Origin: JANXQG01 sp963780045
GTDB lineage: Bacteria; Planctomycetota; Planctomycetia; Pirellulales; Thermoguttaceae
Reading direction: 5' to 3'
DNA: 64,000 bases
NCBI GenBank assembly: GCA_963780045.1
Contig: CAVZZZ010000001.1
Location: forward strand, 4,774,001 to 4,838,000
The position numbers and the translations under genes were made by a program. Positions 35,859 through 44,856 of this stretch are shown one piece after another (within the stretch, counting starts at the first letter, position 1; every line of letters begins with the position of its first letter). Under the pieces are notes generated by a model that was not told the DNA's origin, did no database searches, and worked only from the letters and a program-made list of their open reading frames with translations.

Positions 35859-37067
35859 ATGCCCGATTTCAACTACGTAGCCTGCGACACCACCGGCGTG
35901 CGGCAAAGCGGCACGATCTCGGCCGCCAGTCGGCGCGAAGCGGCGGCCGCGCTCGCCGGACGGTCGCTGTTTCCCGTGAGCATGGACGACGCCCGGCCGG
36001 TTACGCAGCCGCAACGGATGCGGCGCGTACCCGCGGCGCAACTGGCGGTGACCTACGGCCAATTGGCCGATCTGCTGCGGAGCGGAGTGCCGCTGCTGCG
36101 AGCATTGACCGTCGTGGAAAAGCAGACCTCGCAATCCGGACTGCGCTCGATCATGGAGGACGTCCGCCGGCAGGTCGAAGACGGCAAGACGCTGGCCGAT
36201 GCGATGGTCCGCTGGGAGAGCGTGCTGGGCGAAATGGCCGTGAGCATGGTCCGCGCCGGCGGCGAGGGCGGCTTTCTTGAAGAGGCCCTGTCGCGCGTAT
36301 CCCAATTCACCGAAGGCCAGGACGATCTCAAGAAGCGCACGATGGGCGCTTTGGCCTATCCGGCGTTCTTGGCGATAGTAGGCACGCTCATCGTAACCGT
36401 GCTCATGGTCTTCTTCGTGCCCCAGTTCGGCGAACTGTTTGATACTCTTCGCAAAACGGGTGACCTGCCTATGGTCACCGACTGGCTGCTAGGCATCAGC
36501 GCGGCCATGCGAAGCTGGCCCGCGGTGTTCATCGTGGCGGCGATGGTCGGCGGCGTTTGGTATGCGCGTAAATGGCTGGCGACTGACCAAGGACGATGGT
36601 GGGCCGATCGCATGAGACTCCGCTTGCCGCTGTTGGGGCCGGTGTTCCTGGGGCTTGCCGTATCGCGCTTCTGCCGCGTGCTGGGCACCCTGCTGCACAA
36701 CGGCGTGCCGATTATCCGCTCGCTGCAAATCTCCCGCGATGCCACCGGAAACCGCGTCCTTGCCGCCGCCATCGGCAAAGCCACGGAAAACATCTCCGCC
36801 GGCCAGCCGCTGGCGGGGCCGTTGGGCGCCAGCGGGCAGTTCCCGCCGATCGTCGTGGAAATGATCGCCGTCGCCGAGCAGGCCAATAACCTGGAGACGG
36901 TCCTTATCACCATTGCTGAGACGCAGGAGCGGCTTACCTGGCGGCGGTTGGACATCACTGTGCGGTTGCTGGAGCCGCTCATGCTGCTGATTCTGGCCGG
37001 GGTCATCCTCGTATTGGTGATTGCCCTGCTGTATCCAGTCTTGAAGATGAGTTCGACCATGCAGTAG
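35859..37067 (+). CDS. gspF: type II secretion inner-membrane platform protein GspF
   Basis: 402 residues with the two T2SSF domains. The first has YGQLADLLRSGVPLLRALTVVEKQ and MVRAGGEGGFLEEALSRV. The second has RFCRVLGTLLHNGVPIIRSLQIS and MIAVAEQANNLETVL. Three membrane spans lie near residues 170, 220 and 380. It forms the polytopic core to which GspE couples. The frame is intact. Confidence 0.93.
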   Translation: MPDFNYVACDTTGVRQSGTISAASRREAAAALAGRSLFPVSMDDARPVTQPQRMRRVPAAQLAVTYGQLADLLRSGVPLLRALTVVEKQTSQSGLRSIMEDVRRQVEDGKTLADAMVRWESVLGEMAVSMVRAGGEGGFLEEALSRVSQFTEGQDDLKKRTMGALAYPAFLAIVGTLIVTVLMVFFVPQFGELFDTLRKTGDLPMVTDWLLGISAAMRSWPAVFIVAAMVGGVWYARKWLATDQGRWWADRMRLRLPLLGPVFLGLAVSRFCRVLGTLLHNGVPIIRSLQISRDATGNRVLAAAIGKATENISAGQPLAGPLGASGQFPPIVVEMIAVAEQANNLETVLITIAETQERLTWRRLDITVRLLEPLMLLILAGVILVLVIALLYPVLKMSSTMQ

Positions 37068-37175
37068 AATCGAAATAACCCGTTGGAAACCCGCGGCGCG
37101 AGCCGGGGTCCAATCCAGCAATCGGAACCCGTAGCGTTAGCGAGGGTTTATTATTTAAGCCGAAAGGAAAATGCC
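37068..37175. repeat. gspF-gspG spacer with AACCCG hairpins
   Basis: The 108-base gap holds AACCCGCGGCGCGAGCCGGG and AACCCGTAGCGTTAGCGAGG, each a small self-complementary unit. It ends with AAAGGA before the gspG ATG. The hairpins could reduce read-through and so adjust pseudopilin levels; this is inference. Confidence 0.5.
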
Positions 37176-37616
37176 ATGATCCGCCGTCGCAGTATCGCCC
37201 ATCCCAAGCGCCGCACCCGCGGCTTTACGTTGATTGAAGTCTTGCTGGTGCTCGTCATCCTGGTCGTGCTGGCTTCGATGGCCGTCGTCGGCTACTCGTC
37301 GATCCGCAAGAAAATGATGAAGGACTCGGCGAGGACGCAAATCGGCCTGTTGGAACACGCCGTCGAAGTCTACGAGCAAACCGTAGGTACTCTGCCGTCG
37401 AACCTGGACGCGCTGATAATGCAACCCGCTGACGCGCCGCCGGGCAAGTGGTCGGGACCCTACCTGAACAAGGGCGTCCCGCCGGATCCGTGGGGCAAAC
37501 CATACAACTACCAGGTTCCGGGCCAGCACAACTCCCCTGAAGGCTTCGAAATCTCCACCACCGCGCCGGACGGCGAGGAAATCAGCAGCTTTACACAGCC
37601 GGCGGGAGCGCGGTAA
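37176..37616 (+). CDS. gspG: major pseudopilin GspG
   Basis: 146 residues from ATG 37176. The prepilin site R-G/FTLIEVLLVLVILVVLASMA carries Glu5 after cleavage. The C-terminal PGKWSGPYLNKGVPPDPWGKPYNYQVPG with its PDPWG turn is diagnostic of GspG. It builds the shaft of the pseudopilus. The leader is 16 residues, basic. The TAA overlaps the gspH ATG (TAATG). Confidence 0.93.
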   Translation: MIRRRSIAHPKRRTRGFTLIEVLLVLVILVVLASMAVVGYSSIRKKMMKDSARTQIGLLEHAVEVYEQTVGTLPSNLDALIMQPADAPPGKWSGPYLNKGVPPDPWGKPYNYQVPGQHNSPEGFEISTTAPDGEEISSFTQPAGAR

Positions 37617-38209
37617 TGAGACGCGGCTTCACGCTCATCGAACTGTTGATCGTGCTGGCCATTATTGTGATCATTTCGGCCATGGCCATCCCGCTCATAC
37701 GGAAGCCGTTGGCGCGGAACGAGATTCAAAAGGCGGCCAATACGGTTCGCACCAAGTTGCACCGGGCGCGGATCGGCGCCATGCGCTCCAATCGCGTCTA
37801 TACGTTTCAATACAACGCGGGCAGCGGATCGTATCGGCTGGCGCCCGAGGATAGTGCGTCTGGGCAGCAGCAGGCCGACGCACCCAAAGGCGGCGGCGAA
37901 CAGGGCCGCTCTGCGGAAGACGATATCCGCCCCGAGGAAGGGGTCTTGGCCGATGGAGTTTGCTTCCAGCCGGACAACAGCCCGGACCCGGACATAGTGG
38001 AGGCGGGCGCGCCGGATCACGGGGCGGCGGCCGCGCCGCAAAACGCCGGCAGCGACAATGGCTGGTCCGACACCATATACTTTTATCCGGACGGAACAAC
38101 TTCCGACGCCCGATTTATCGTGGCTGGCAACAAGGGACTTGTCATCCCAATGAGGATTCGCGGCGTCACGGGCAACGTGGTCCAGGGCGGGATCGTTAAC
38201 AGATCGTAG
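37616..38209 (+). CDS. gspH: minor pseudopilin GspH
   Basis: 197 residues: a four-residue leader RRGFTLIELLIVLAIIVIISAMA and a beta-rich C-terminal part (NRVYTFQYNAGSGSYRLAP, ARFIVAGNKGLVIPMRIRGVTG). A Gln/Gly/Glu-rich insert lies in the middle. It fits GspH by position and fold. The stop TAG overlaps the next GTG. Confidence 0.8.
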   Translation: MRRGFTLIELLIVLAIIVIISAMAIPLIRKPLARNEIQKAANTVRTKLHRARIGAMRSNRVYTFQYNAGSGSYRLAPEDSASGQQQADAPKGGGEQGRSAEDDIRPEEGVLADGVCFQPDNSPDPDIVEAGAPDHGAAAAPQNAGSDNGWSDTIYFYPDGTTSDARFIVAGNKGLVIPMRIRGVTGNVVQGGIVNRS

Positions 38210-38733
38210 TGATCACCATGCAGCGGCCAAAAAACAGATTCACTTATCGTAAGCCGAAGCCTAAGCGAGGCATTTCGCGCTGCGCGGGCTTCTCCCTGTT
38301 GGAAGTGATCCTGGCGTTGACATTGCTGGGCGGGGCGGTTGTCGTGCTTGGCGAGATTGGCCGCCTGGCGATGAGAAGCGCTACCGCGGCCCGCGACCTG
38401 GCACATGCCCAGATGCTTTGCGAGTCGAAAATGGCGGAGGTCGTATCGGGCGTAACGCCGCCGTCGGACGTCGGGGATACGGCGTTCGACGCCAGCACCG
38501 AGGTAACCGCCGCCGATGATCCCCGCTGGGTCTACTCCATCACGACGGGCCAGACCGACGAAGATGGCCTGATCTCGGTCCGGGTCAGAGTGACTAAAGA
38601 ACTTCCGGCGGCGCAGCACCCGGTCGATTTTTCCCTGGTGCGCTGGATTCTGGACCCGAATTCGACGACTGCGGAAGAGCTTTCCAGCGGCACATCCGGC
38701 ACAAGCGGAGGAACCAGCAATGGCGGATCGTAA
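38209..38733 (+). CDS. gspI: minor pseudopilin GspI
   Basis: A basic leader of about 25 residues precedes CAGFSLLEVILALTLLGGAVVVL, a type IV pilin-like N-terminus. The rest (AQMLCESKMAEVVSGV, WVYSITTGQTDEDGLISVRVRVT) matches GspI. GTG 38209 overlaps the gspH stop; ATG 38218 is the alternative. The C-terminus is Ser/Gly/Thr-rich and overlaps the gspJ start by 14 bases. Confidence 0.82.
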   Translation: MITMQRPKNRFTYRKPKPKRGISRCAGFSLLEVILALTLLGGAVVVLGEIGRLAMRSATAARDLAHAQMLCESKMAEVVSGVTPPSDVGDTAFDASTEVTAADDPRWVYSITTGQTDEDGLISVRVRVTKELPAAQHPVDFSLVRWILDPNSTTAEELSSGTSGTSGGTSNGGS

Positions 38734-40312
38734 AAATGCGGGCCGAAACAAGCGTCCTCGTGCGGCTTTCACTTTGCTCGAGATCATCCTCGCCTTGGCG
38801 CTGACGACGGTCGCGCTCAGCCTGATGGGGATGGCGATCCAGGTAAACCTGGACGTGTCCGCAAAAAGTCGGGGGAAGGTCGAGGAAGCACAGTTGGCGC
38901 GGACGCTGCTGCAGCGCATTGCCGACGACATCCGCAACTCCGTGCCCTACCAGCCACCAGGAAGCGGCACGTCGGCCTCCGGCAGCGGGTCGACGACGAC
39001 TTCGTCGTCATCCTCGATGAATTCGTCGCAAGCATCGTTGGCAGGCTCGACGTCCGGTTCGGGGTCGGGCAGCACAAGTTCCTCCGGTTCGAGTTCCAGC
39101 TCGGCCAGTACGACGGTCCCGGTTTCCGGGGGCCTGTTCGGCGATTCCCAGAGCTTGCAGATCGAAACTACCCGCCGTCCGCGGATGTCGAAGGCGGAAT
39201 TGGCCGCAGCGGAAAACGGCGCCCAGCCGACCATGCTCGGCGACGTTCGCATCGTGACCTACAGCCTAGGGCCGTCCGTCGGCGCCGGGCAGTTCGCTAC
39301 GTCCACGACCAACGAGTCGTCAGCCGGCTTGTACCGCACCGATCTCGATCGCTTGCAGTTCTACGCGGGTATCCAGCAAGGCCAGAACGACCCGTCCACC
39401 GCGTCGCCGGAGAAGCTGGGCGACCCGGACGTGGGCGAGGTCGTTAACCTCAAGTTCAGTTATTACAGCGGCACCACGGAAAACGACGAGTGGGACTCCA
39501 ACGAGCAAGGCTCGCTGCCCAGCGCGGTGCGCGTCACGCTAACTATTCAGCCGGGCAAAAAATCAAACGGCTCATTGTTGAACGGAGCGTTGCGGACGGT
39601 CGCCTTCGGGCAGCAGCAGCCCGGCGTGGTCTACGACATGCTCGTCGACCTGCCCAACGCCACGGTCCCGACCAACGAGTTCCAGAACCTGGCGCAAGTT
39701 GATCCCCCCACCGTATCCAAGGCGGCCGGCGGCGCCGCGAGCGGCGCGGGAGCCCGGGCGACTGGCGGCGGACGCGGCGGCCAAGCGCAGGGCAATAAGA
39801 AAGGTCAGGGCCAAGGACGCGGGCGAGGTCGCGGCCGAGGTCGCGGTAACGGCACCCAGGGCCAAGGCGGCCGCGGACGCGGCGGACAAGGGCAAGGCCA
39901 AGGCGGTCGCGGCCGCGGCCAGGGCGGCGAAAACGGCGGCCAAGGACGCGGACAAGGACGCGGCCAGGGCGGCGAAAACGGCCAGGGCGGCAGGGGTCGA
40001 GGGGAGGGCCGAGGAGAGGGTCGTGGCGAAGGTCAAGGTGAAGGACAAGGCCGCGGGCGCGGCGCAGGGCGCGGCGAAGGCGGTCAGGGTCAAGGGCAAG
40101 GCGAAGGCGGCCGCGGTCGTGGCGGCGGCGGAGGCGGTCGCGGAGGCGGCTTCGGCGGCGGAGGCGGTTTTGGCGGGGGTGGCGGCGGTGGCGGTCGCGG
40201 AGGCGGCGGCTTCGGCGGCGGAGGTGGAGGAGGCGGGCCCGGCGGTGGTGGCGGCAACGGGCCAGGTGGCGGCAACGGCCGCGGCGGCTTCGGCGGCGGC
40301 CGCGGAGGGTAG
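38720..40312 (+). CDS. gspJ: minor pseudopilin GspJ with long RG-rich C-terminal extension
   Basis: The prepilin start RAAFTLLEIILALALTTVAL and the body (ARTLLQRIADDIRNSVPY, DRLQFYAG, AVRVTLTIQPGKK) identify GspJ. Two unusual parts are added: a Ser/Gly/Thr-rich insert at about residues 82-130, and a ~190-residue C-terminal tail of Arg-Gly, Gly-Gln and poly-Gly repeats (GRGRGRGRGRGNG, GGGFGGGGGFGG). Typical GspJ is about 200 residues; this one is 530. The frame is open to 40312, so the tail is part of the protein as written. Role of the tail is unknown. Confidence 0.8.
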   Translation: MADRKNAGRNKRPRAAFTLLEIILALALTTVALSLMGMAIQVNLDVSAKSRGKVEEAQLARTLLQRIADDIRNSVPYQPPGSGTSASGSGSTTTSSSSSMNSSQASLAGSTSGSGSGSTSSSGSSSSSASTTVPVSGGLFGDSQSLQIETTRRPRMSKAELAAAENGAQPTMLGDVRIVTYSLGPSVGAGQFATSTTNESSAGLYRTDLDRLQFYAGIQQGQNDPSTASPEKLGDPDVGEVVNLKFSYYSGTTENDEWDSNEQGSLPSAVRVTLTIQPGKKSNGSLLNGALRTVAFGQQQPGVVYDMLVDLPNATVPTNEFQNLAQVDPPTVSKAAGGAASGAGARATGGGRGGQAQGNKKGQGQGRGRGRGRGRGNGTQGQGGRGRGGQGQGQGGRGRGQGGENGGQGRGQGRGQGGENGQGGRGRGEGRGEGRGEGQGEGQGRGRGAGRGEGGQGQGQGEGGRGRGGGGGGRGGGFGGGGGFGGGGGGGGRGGGGFGGGGGGGGPGGGGGNGPGGGNGRGGFGGGRGG

Positions 40313-40404
40313 CTCTTAGTTTTTTTGAAGATTGCTGCTTGAGATTTGTTTCGGATTTCGAGTTTGGGATTTGAGATTTCGTTCCCCCATGTTCCGCGAA
40401 ACCC

Positions 40405-42105
40405 ATGCCTAACCCCCGAAGACCGCGACGCGGCATCATTCTCCTGCTGGTACTCGTCGTCGTCGCCATGCTTTCGCTGGCGGCGCTGGGGTTCGCTCAG
40501 TTGATGCTGGACGAGCGCACCGCCGCGATCACTTCCAGCCGCCAGGCACAGGCCCGATCCTTTGCCGACTCGGGCGCGGAGGTCGCGATGCAGTTTCTCA
40601 ATCGCGAGCCTTCCGACCAGAACCAGGCCGGGGGTGTCTACGACAATTCCTCGCGGTTTTGCGAACAGCTCGTTGCCGACGAAGCGGCGCCCCAGGATCG
40701 CGGGCGGTTCAGCGTCGTCGCGCCCAAGAGCACTGACGGTATCACCATCAGCGGCGTCCGCTACGGCCTGCAAGACGAATCGACCCGGATCAACCTGACC
40801 GCGATCCTCAATTACGACCAGTCCAGCGGCTCCGCCGGCGCGAACGAGCCCGCCTCAGGCAATACCTACGCGCACATGATGCTCATGGGCCTGCCGGGCA
40901 TGACCGACGACGTTGCCGACAACATCCTCGACTGGATCGACGCCGACGACACCGCCCGGCCCAACGGCGTGGAGTCGCAGTACTACGGCCAGCTCAATCC
41001 TCCCTATCAGCCGCGCAACGGTCCGCCCACGTCGATCGAAGAGCTGCTGCTGGTCAAGGGCGTGACGCCCGAGTTGCTTTTCGGGCGGGACGCCTTCGCG
41101 ATGGGCCTGACCAGCGGGTCGATAGCCCCCGGAGCGAGCGTCGGCGGAGTGGATAATTCCGACGGCACGATGGACCACGGCTGGGCCGCCTACCTGACCC
41201 TCTGGAGCGCCGAGGGAGAGTTGAAGGCGGACGACACGCAGAAGATCAATCTCAACGGCTCAGACTTGAACGCGCTCTACAACTCGTTGGAGGAATCGCT
41301 TGGCGAGCCCGAAGCGCAGTTCATCGTCGCCTATCGGATGGGCGGAAACTGCGCAGGCCAACGGCGGCCAACTCGATACGTCGAAGCTTTCCCAAGAGCA
41401 AGGGAGTGTGCAGTTGGGATCGCTTTTGGACTTGGTTGGCGCTCCGGCGGCAAGACTGGCGCCGGAATCGTCGTCTTCCGGCAACGGCGGCAATGGCAGC
41501 GGCGGAAACAACAGCGGCGGTGGCGGCAACAGTGCCGGCGAAAGCACCACCAGCGGCGGAAACACCACCAGCAGCGGAAACACCAGTGACGGCGGAAACA
41601 CCAGCGGCGGCAGCGGCAACCAGGTGGCAAACCCCTTTGGCAACGACTCCGGCTCGATGACGAGCGAGCTGCCGAAGCTCTTCGCCAATTGCACCGTCAG
41701 CAACAACAACTCGTCCGCCGGCCGCATCAACATCAACCAGGCCTCGCGGATCGTCTTGCTCTCTATTCCCAACATGACCACCGACCTGGCCGACCAGATC
41801 ATTTCCCAGCGCACTCAGGACCCGGCCCAGCAGTCCGACCTCGACCAGTGCCCGGCGTGGCCGCTGATCAAGGGCATCGTGCCGCTGGCCACGATGCAGC
41901 AGCTCATGCCCTACATCAATACGGGCGGAAGCGTTTTCCGGCGCAAGTCATAGGCTCGTTCGAAAAAGGCAGCACGTCGTCGCGGGTCGAGGTCGTGATC
42001 GACGCTACACAAATCCCTTCCCGCATAGTATTCTGGAGAGATATCAGCCATTTGCCCGGCGGGTTCCCCGTGGAACCGGTGCCGGGCGCGACCGCGAGCA
42101 AGTGA
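40405..42105 (+). CDS. gspK: minor pseudopilin GspK, frameshifted twice
   Basis: The start RRGIILLLVLVVVAMLSLAALGF lacks a classical Glu5, as in GspK. It is followed by SFADSGAEVAMQFL, the conserved DWIDADDTARPNGVESQYY and EELLLVKGVTPELLFG. One extra G near 41340 shifts the frame (RMAETAQANGGQLDTSKL continues it), then one missing G near 41936 shifts it again (SVFRAQVIGSFEKG onward to 42105). A Gly/Asn/Thr-rich insert lies at 41470-41620. GspK caps the pseudopilus tip. Confidence 0.85.
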
Positions 42106-42121
42106 GATGAGCGATTGGGGC

Positions 42122-42197
42122 GGCACGTCCTGAGCTTCAGGCGAAGGGCGTGGGAATTCGGATAAACACGCCCTTCGCCTGAAGCTCAGAGCGTGCC
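42122..42197. repeat. 31-bp inverted-repeat hairpin between gspK and gspL
   Basis: Arms at 42122-42152 and 42167-42197 are reverse complements at 29 of 31 positions, with a 14-base loop. The left arm begins GGCACGTCCTGAGCTTCAGG. The right arm also occurs at 23940-23970. A hairpin of this size inside an operon could limit read-through or protect upstream mRNA from decay. Confidence 0.88.
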
Positions 42198-42245
42198 ACC
42201 CCTCAATTTCCTGGTAACAACGCATTGCCGCGCAAACACGTACTT

Positions 42246-43835
42246 ATGCCTCAATACCTTGCTATCGGTTGGGAATCGGGCGAATGCCGCGTGGCGATTG
42301 CCTCGCTGCGCGGCCGGCAGGTCGAGATCGACCACGCGTTCACCATCGCCCGCGGTGCGGACGAACCGCCCGACGCGCTTGGCGCGAGGATCGCCAAGGA
42401 ACTTGACTCGCGCGGGTGCGGGCGGCCGGAAACTATGGTCTCCGTCGGACGAACGCGGATCGAGTTGCGGCAGTTCACCGTGCCGCCGGCCGCCGAGGAT
42501 GACCTTCCCGACCTGGTGCGATTCCAGGCCTCGCGGGAGTTCAACGAACTGGACGACCGCTGGCGGCTGGACTTTCTGCCGATCGATACCGCCAGCGAAG
42601 GGGCCAAGTCGGTGCTGGCCACGGCCATCCCGCCGGCCGAGATTGCGGCGATCGAAAAGCTTTGCGAAAGCGCAGGCTTGACCTTGCGGCGGATCTTGCT
42701 GCGGCCTTGCGAAGCCGCGTCGCTGCTTGCCGCCGGTGGAGCGAAGGCGCCGCAATTGCTGATCGAACGTTTTGCGGAAGAAGTCGATCTGACGGTCGTT
42801 CGCGGCGGCAAAACGGTATTCCTGCGCACGACGCGCTTTGCCGGCGAGCGCCCGGCGGTGCCGGCGCTGGTGGCCGAAATCCGCTTGACCCTGGCCGCCG
42901 CGCGGAACCAACTGGGCGCGGCGCCCGGCGAACCCGTGAAGCTCGATTCGCTCGTGCTCTGCGGCCGCGCAGCCGCCGACGAGCAGCTCGCCCAGACGGT
43001 CCACACCGAGTTGGGATTGCCGGTGACGCTGCTGGACCCCTTTGAGCAATTCTCGCTTGCGCCGCGCTCTTGGCCGCGCCGCCGATGCATGCGGACCGCT
43101 ACGCGCCGCTGCTGGGCATGTTGCAGGCCGAGCTGCGCGATTCCGGCCATGCGATCGACTTCCTCAATCCACGGCGCAGGCCGCCGCCGGTCAACCGCCG
43201 CAAGCTCTGGATTTCGCTCGCGGCGTCCGCCGCCGCCGTGTTGCTTGGCTATTTCATTTACGCGGCACCTTGCGCACGCCTGGTTGGCCGCCGATGTCGA
43301 CAGCATGGCCGCCCAAGGCAAGGACATGGACGCCAAACTGCTGGATTCCAAGAAGAAACTTGGGACGAAAGTCACCGACATCCGCAAGTGGACCGACCAG
43401 GATACCAACTGGCTCGACGAACTTTACGGGCTAAGCCGCGGTATTCCACCCGCCAAGGACGTGGTGTTCAGCGAGGCCACGCTCAGCTCCAGCCCGCCCG
43501 GCAGTCAATCGGAGGTGAAAGGCCTGATAGCGCTCAGGGGCTTCAGCCGCACGAAGGAAACGGTCTTTGAAATGATTGACGGCGTCCGCCCGCTGGCGGG
43601 CAAGATGGTCCCGAAGGAAACTCAGGAAGACAAGTCCGTCTCGCCGTATGCGTGGCACTTCGAAGTTGCGTTGCAAGTGGAGAAGGAGCCGGAGAAGCTC
43701 CAAGCCAAAGGTCCGTCCCAGGCGTCCGCCGCGTCGCCCGCAGAGGATTCCGGGAGCGAAGCAAAACCCGCCCCGCCCGCGAGCACTTCGGCCAAGGCGC
43801 CCGCGAAGACGTCCGCGAGAGGGTCCGCGCCATGA
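42246..43835 (+). CDS. gspL: GspL/PilM-N-like assembly platform protein, internal frame break
   Basis: ATG 42246 starts MPQYLAIGWESGECRVAIAS, an actin-like (PilM/GspL) cytoplasmic domain with LDSLVLCGRAAADEQLAQTV. Between about 43066 and 43268 the true sequence is in another frame: PPMHADRYAPLLGMLQAELRD, then KLWISLAASAAAVLLGYFIYA (membrane span). It then returns to the first frame (HAWLAADVDSMAAQGKDMDAK) for a PilN-like periplasmic part. Two opposite indels thus bracket ~200 bases. It links GspE to GspM. Confidence 0.78.
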   Translation: MPQYLAIGWESGECRVAIASLRGRQVEIDHAFTIARGADEPPDALGARIAKELDSRGCGRPETMVSVGRTRIELRQFTVPPAAEDDLPDLVRFQASREFNELDDRWRLDFLPIDTASEGAKSVLATAIPPAEIAAIEKLCESAGLTLRRILLRPCEAASLLAAGGAKAPQLLIERFAEEVDLTVVRGGKTVFLRTTRFAGERPAVPALVAEIRLTLAAARNQLGAAPGEPVKLDSLVLCGRAAADEQLAQTVHTELGLPVTLLDPFEQFSLAPRSWPRRRCMRTATRRCWACCRPSCAIPAMRSTSSIHGAGRRRSTAASSGFRSRRPPPPCCLAISFTRHLAHAWLAADVDSMAAQGKDMDAKLLDSKKKLGTKVTDIRKWTDQDTNWLDELYGLSRGIPPAKDVVFSEATLSSSPPGSQSEVKGLIALRGFSRTKETVFEMIDGVRPLAGKMVPKETQEDKSVSPYAWHFEVALQVEKEPEKLQAKGPSQASAASPAEDSGSEAKPAPPASTSAKAPAKTSARGSAP

Positions 43836-44797
43836 AGCTGCAAAAACGCGAGAGAATCCTGGTGGGGGCTGCCGTCGGCCTTTTCGTGGTTGGCGGCCTG
43901 GCGTTTTTGTTCATGTTCGGCGATCCGCGCACGGACGACGTTTTGAATTCAGAGCGCGACCGGCTTTCGTTGGCCCTGCAACAGAAAGAAGGCGAATTGA
44001 AGCGCGCCGCCGACGATGCGCGGCAACTCGACCAGTGGCGGCGGCAATCGCTTCCTTCGGACCCGAACATCGCTCGCTCGCTGTACGACAAGTGGTTGAA
44101 CGAAGTCTGCGGCAAGGCCCTCCTGCAGACCCCTTACGTTGTCTCCAAGGATCCTGAAGGACACCGCGGCGTGTACACGCGGATTCCGTTTACCGTCCAC
44201 GCCCACGCCAACCTTAACCAGATCGTCGATTTCCTCTATCGGTTTTACTCCGCCGGACACCTGCAACAGATTCGCCAGTTTGAGATCAAGCCGGTCGCGG
44301 GCTCGCCGGGGGAATTCGACCTGCACATTTCCATCGAAGCGCTCTCGCTGCCGGACGCGGCGTCCAAAGAGAAACTATCCACTGAGCCTGGTCGCGAGTT
44401 GCGGCTTCCTGACTTGGCCGCCTACAGCCAAGCCATCGGCGGGCGGAACTTTTTTGCCGTGTACAAGCCAACGCCGCCGACGACGCAAATTGTTGGTGGA
44501 AATGGAGGAGGAGGACGCGTTATTGATCGGCAAACGCCTACCTCAGTCGACGTCGCAAAGTTCGCCGTAATTACCGGCATTACGCAGGCGGACGGCAGCC
44601 CGCGAGTCTGGCTGAACGACCAGATGGGAGGCAAGGAGTGGCTGCTGGGCGAAGGGGAGCGGTTCCGCCTTAGCAGCGGGACCGGGCAAATTCGCCAGAT
44701 TCTCCCCGATGGCGACGTTATACTCCAGTTTGACGGCAAGGTCCGCTCGCTCCACCTGGGTGACGGCCTGCGCGAGGGGAAGGAATTAAAGCAATAG
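43832..44797 (+). CDS. gspM: GspM/PilO-like platform protein
   Basis: 321 residues; ATG 43832 overlaps the gspL stop (ATGA). One N-terminal membrane span (ILVGAAVGLFVVGGLAFLFMF) is followed by a coiled coil (SERDRLSLALQQKEGELKRAADDARQLDQW). A ferredoxin-like PilO fold follows (IVDFLYRFYSAGHLQQIRQFEIKPVAG). The C-terminal part (AKFAVITGITQADGSPRVWLNDQ) resembles a GspC/PilP-type small beta domain. It is the last platform gene of the cluster. Confidence 0.75.
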   Translation: MKLQKRERILVGAAVGLFVVGGLAFLFMFGDPRTDDVLNSERDRLSLALQQKEGELKRAADDARQLDQWRRQSLPSDPNIARSLYDKWLNEVCGKALLQTPYVVSKDPEGHRGVYTRIPFTVHAHANLNQIVDFLYRFYSAGHLQQIRQFEIKPVAGSPGEFDLHISIEALSLPDAASKEKLSTEPGRELRLPDLAAYSQAIGGRNFFAVYKPTPPTTQIVGGNGGGGRVIDRQTPTSVDVAKFAVITGITQADGSPRVWLNDQMGGKEWLLGEGERFRLSSGTGQIRQILPDGDVILQFDGKVRSLHLGDGLREGKELKQ

Positions 44798-44856
44798 CCG
44801 CCGTTTTTTCTTCGATATAAAATAAGAGGGTATGCCACGGTTAAAGGAGGATCCCT

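Noticed and set aside
34011..36305. 764-codon minus-strand frame under gspE/gspF
   Set aside because: It is antisense to conserved T2SS motifs; His/Gln/Arg-rich shadow composition.
39700..40312. RG-rich region as a separate RNA-binding gene on either strand
   Set aside because: It is continuous with gspJ without an internal start signal; the other frames are Ala/Arg/Lys or Pro-rich shadows of the same repeats.
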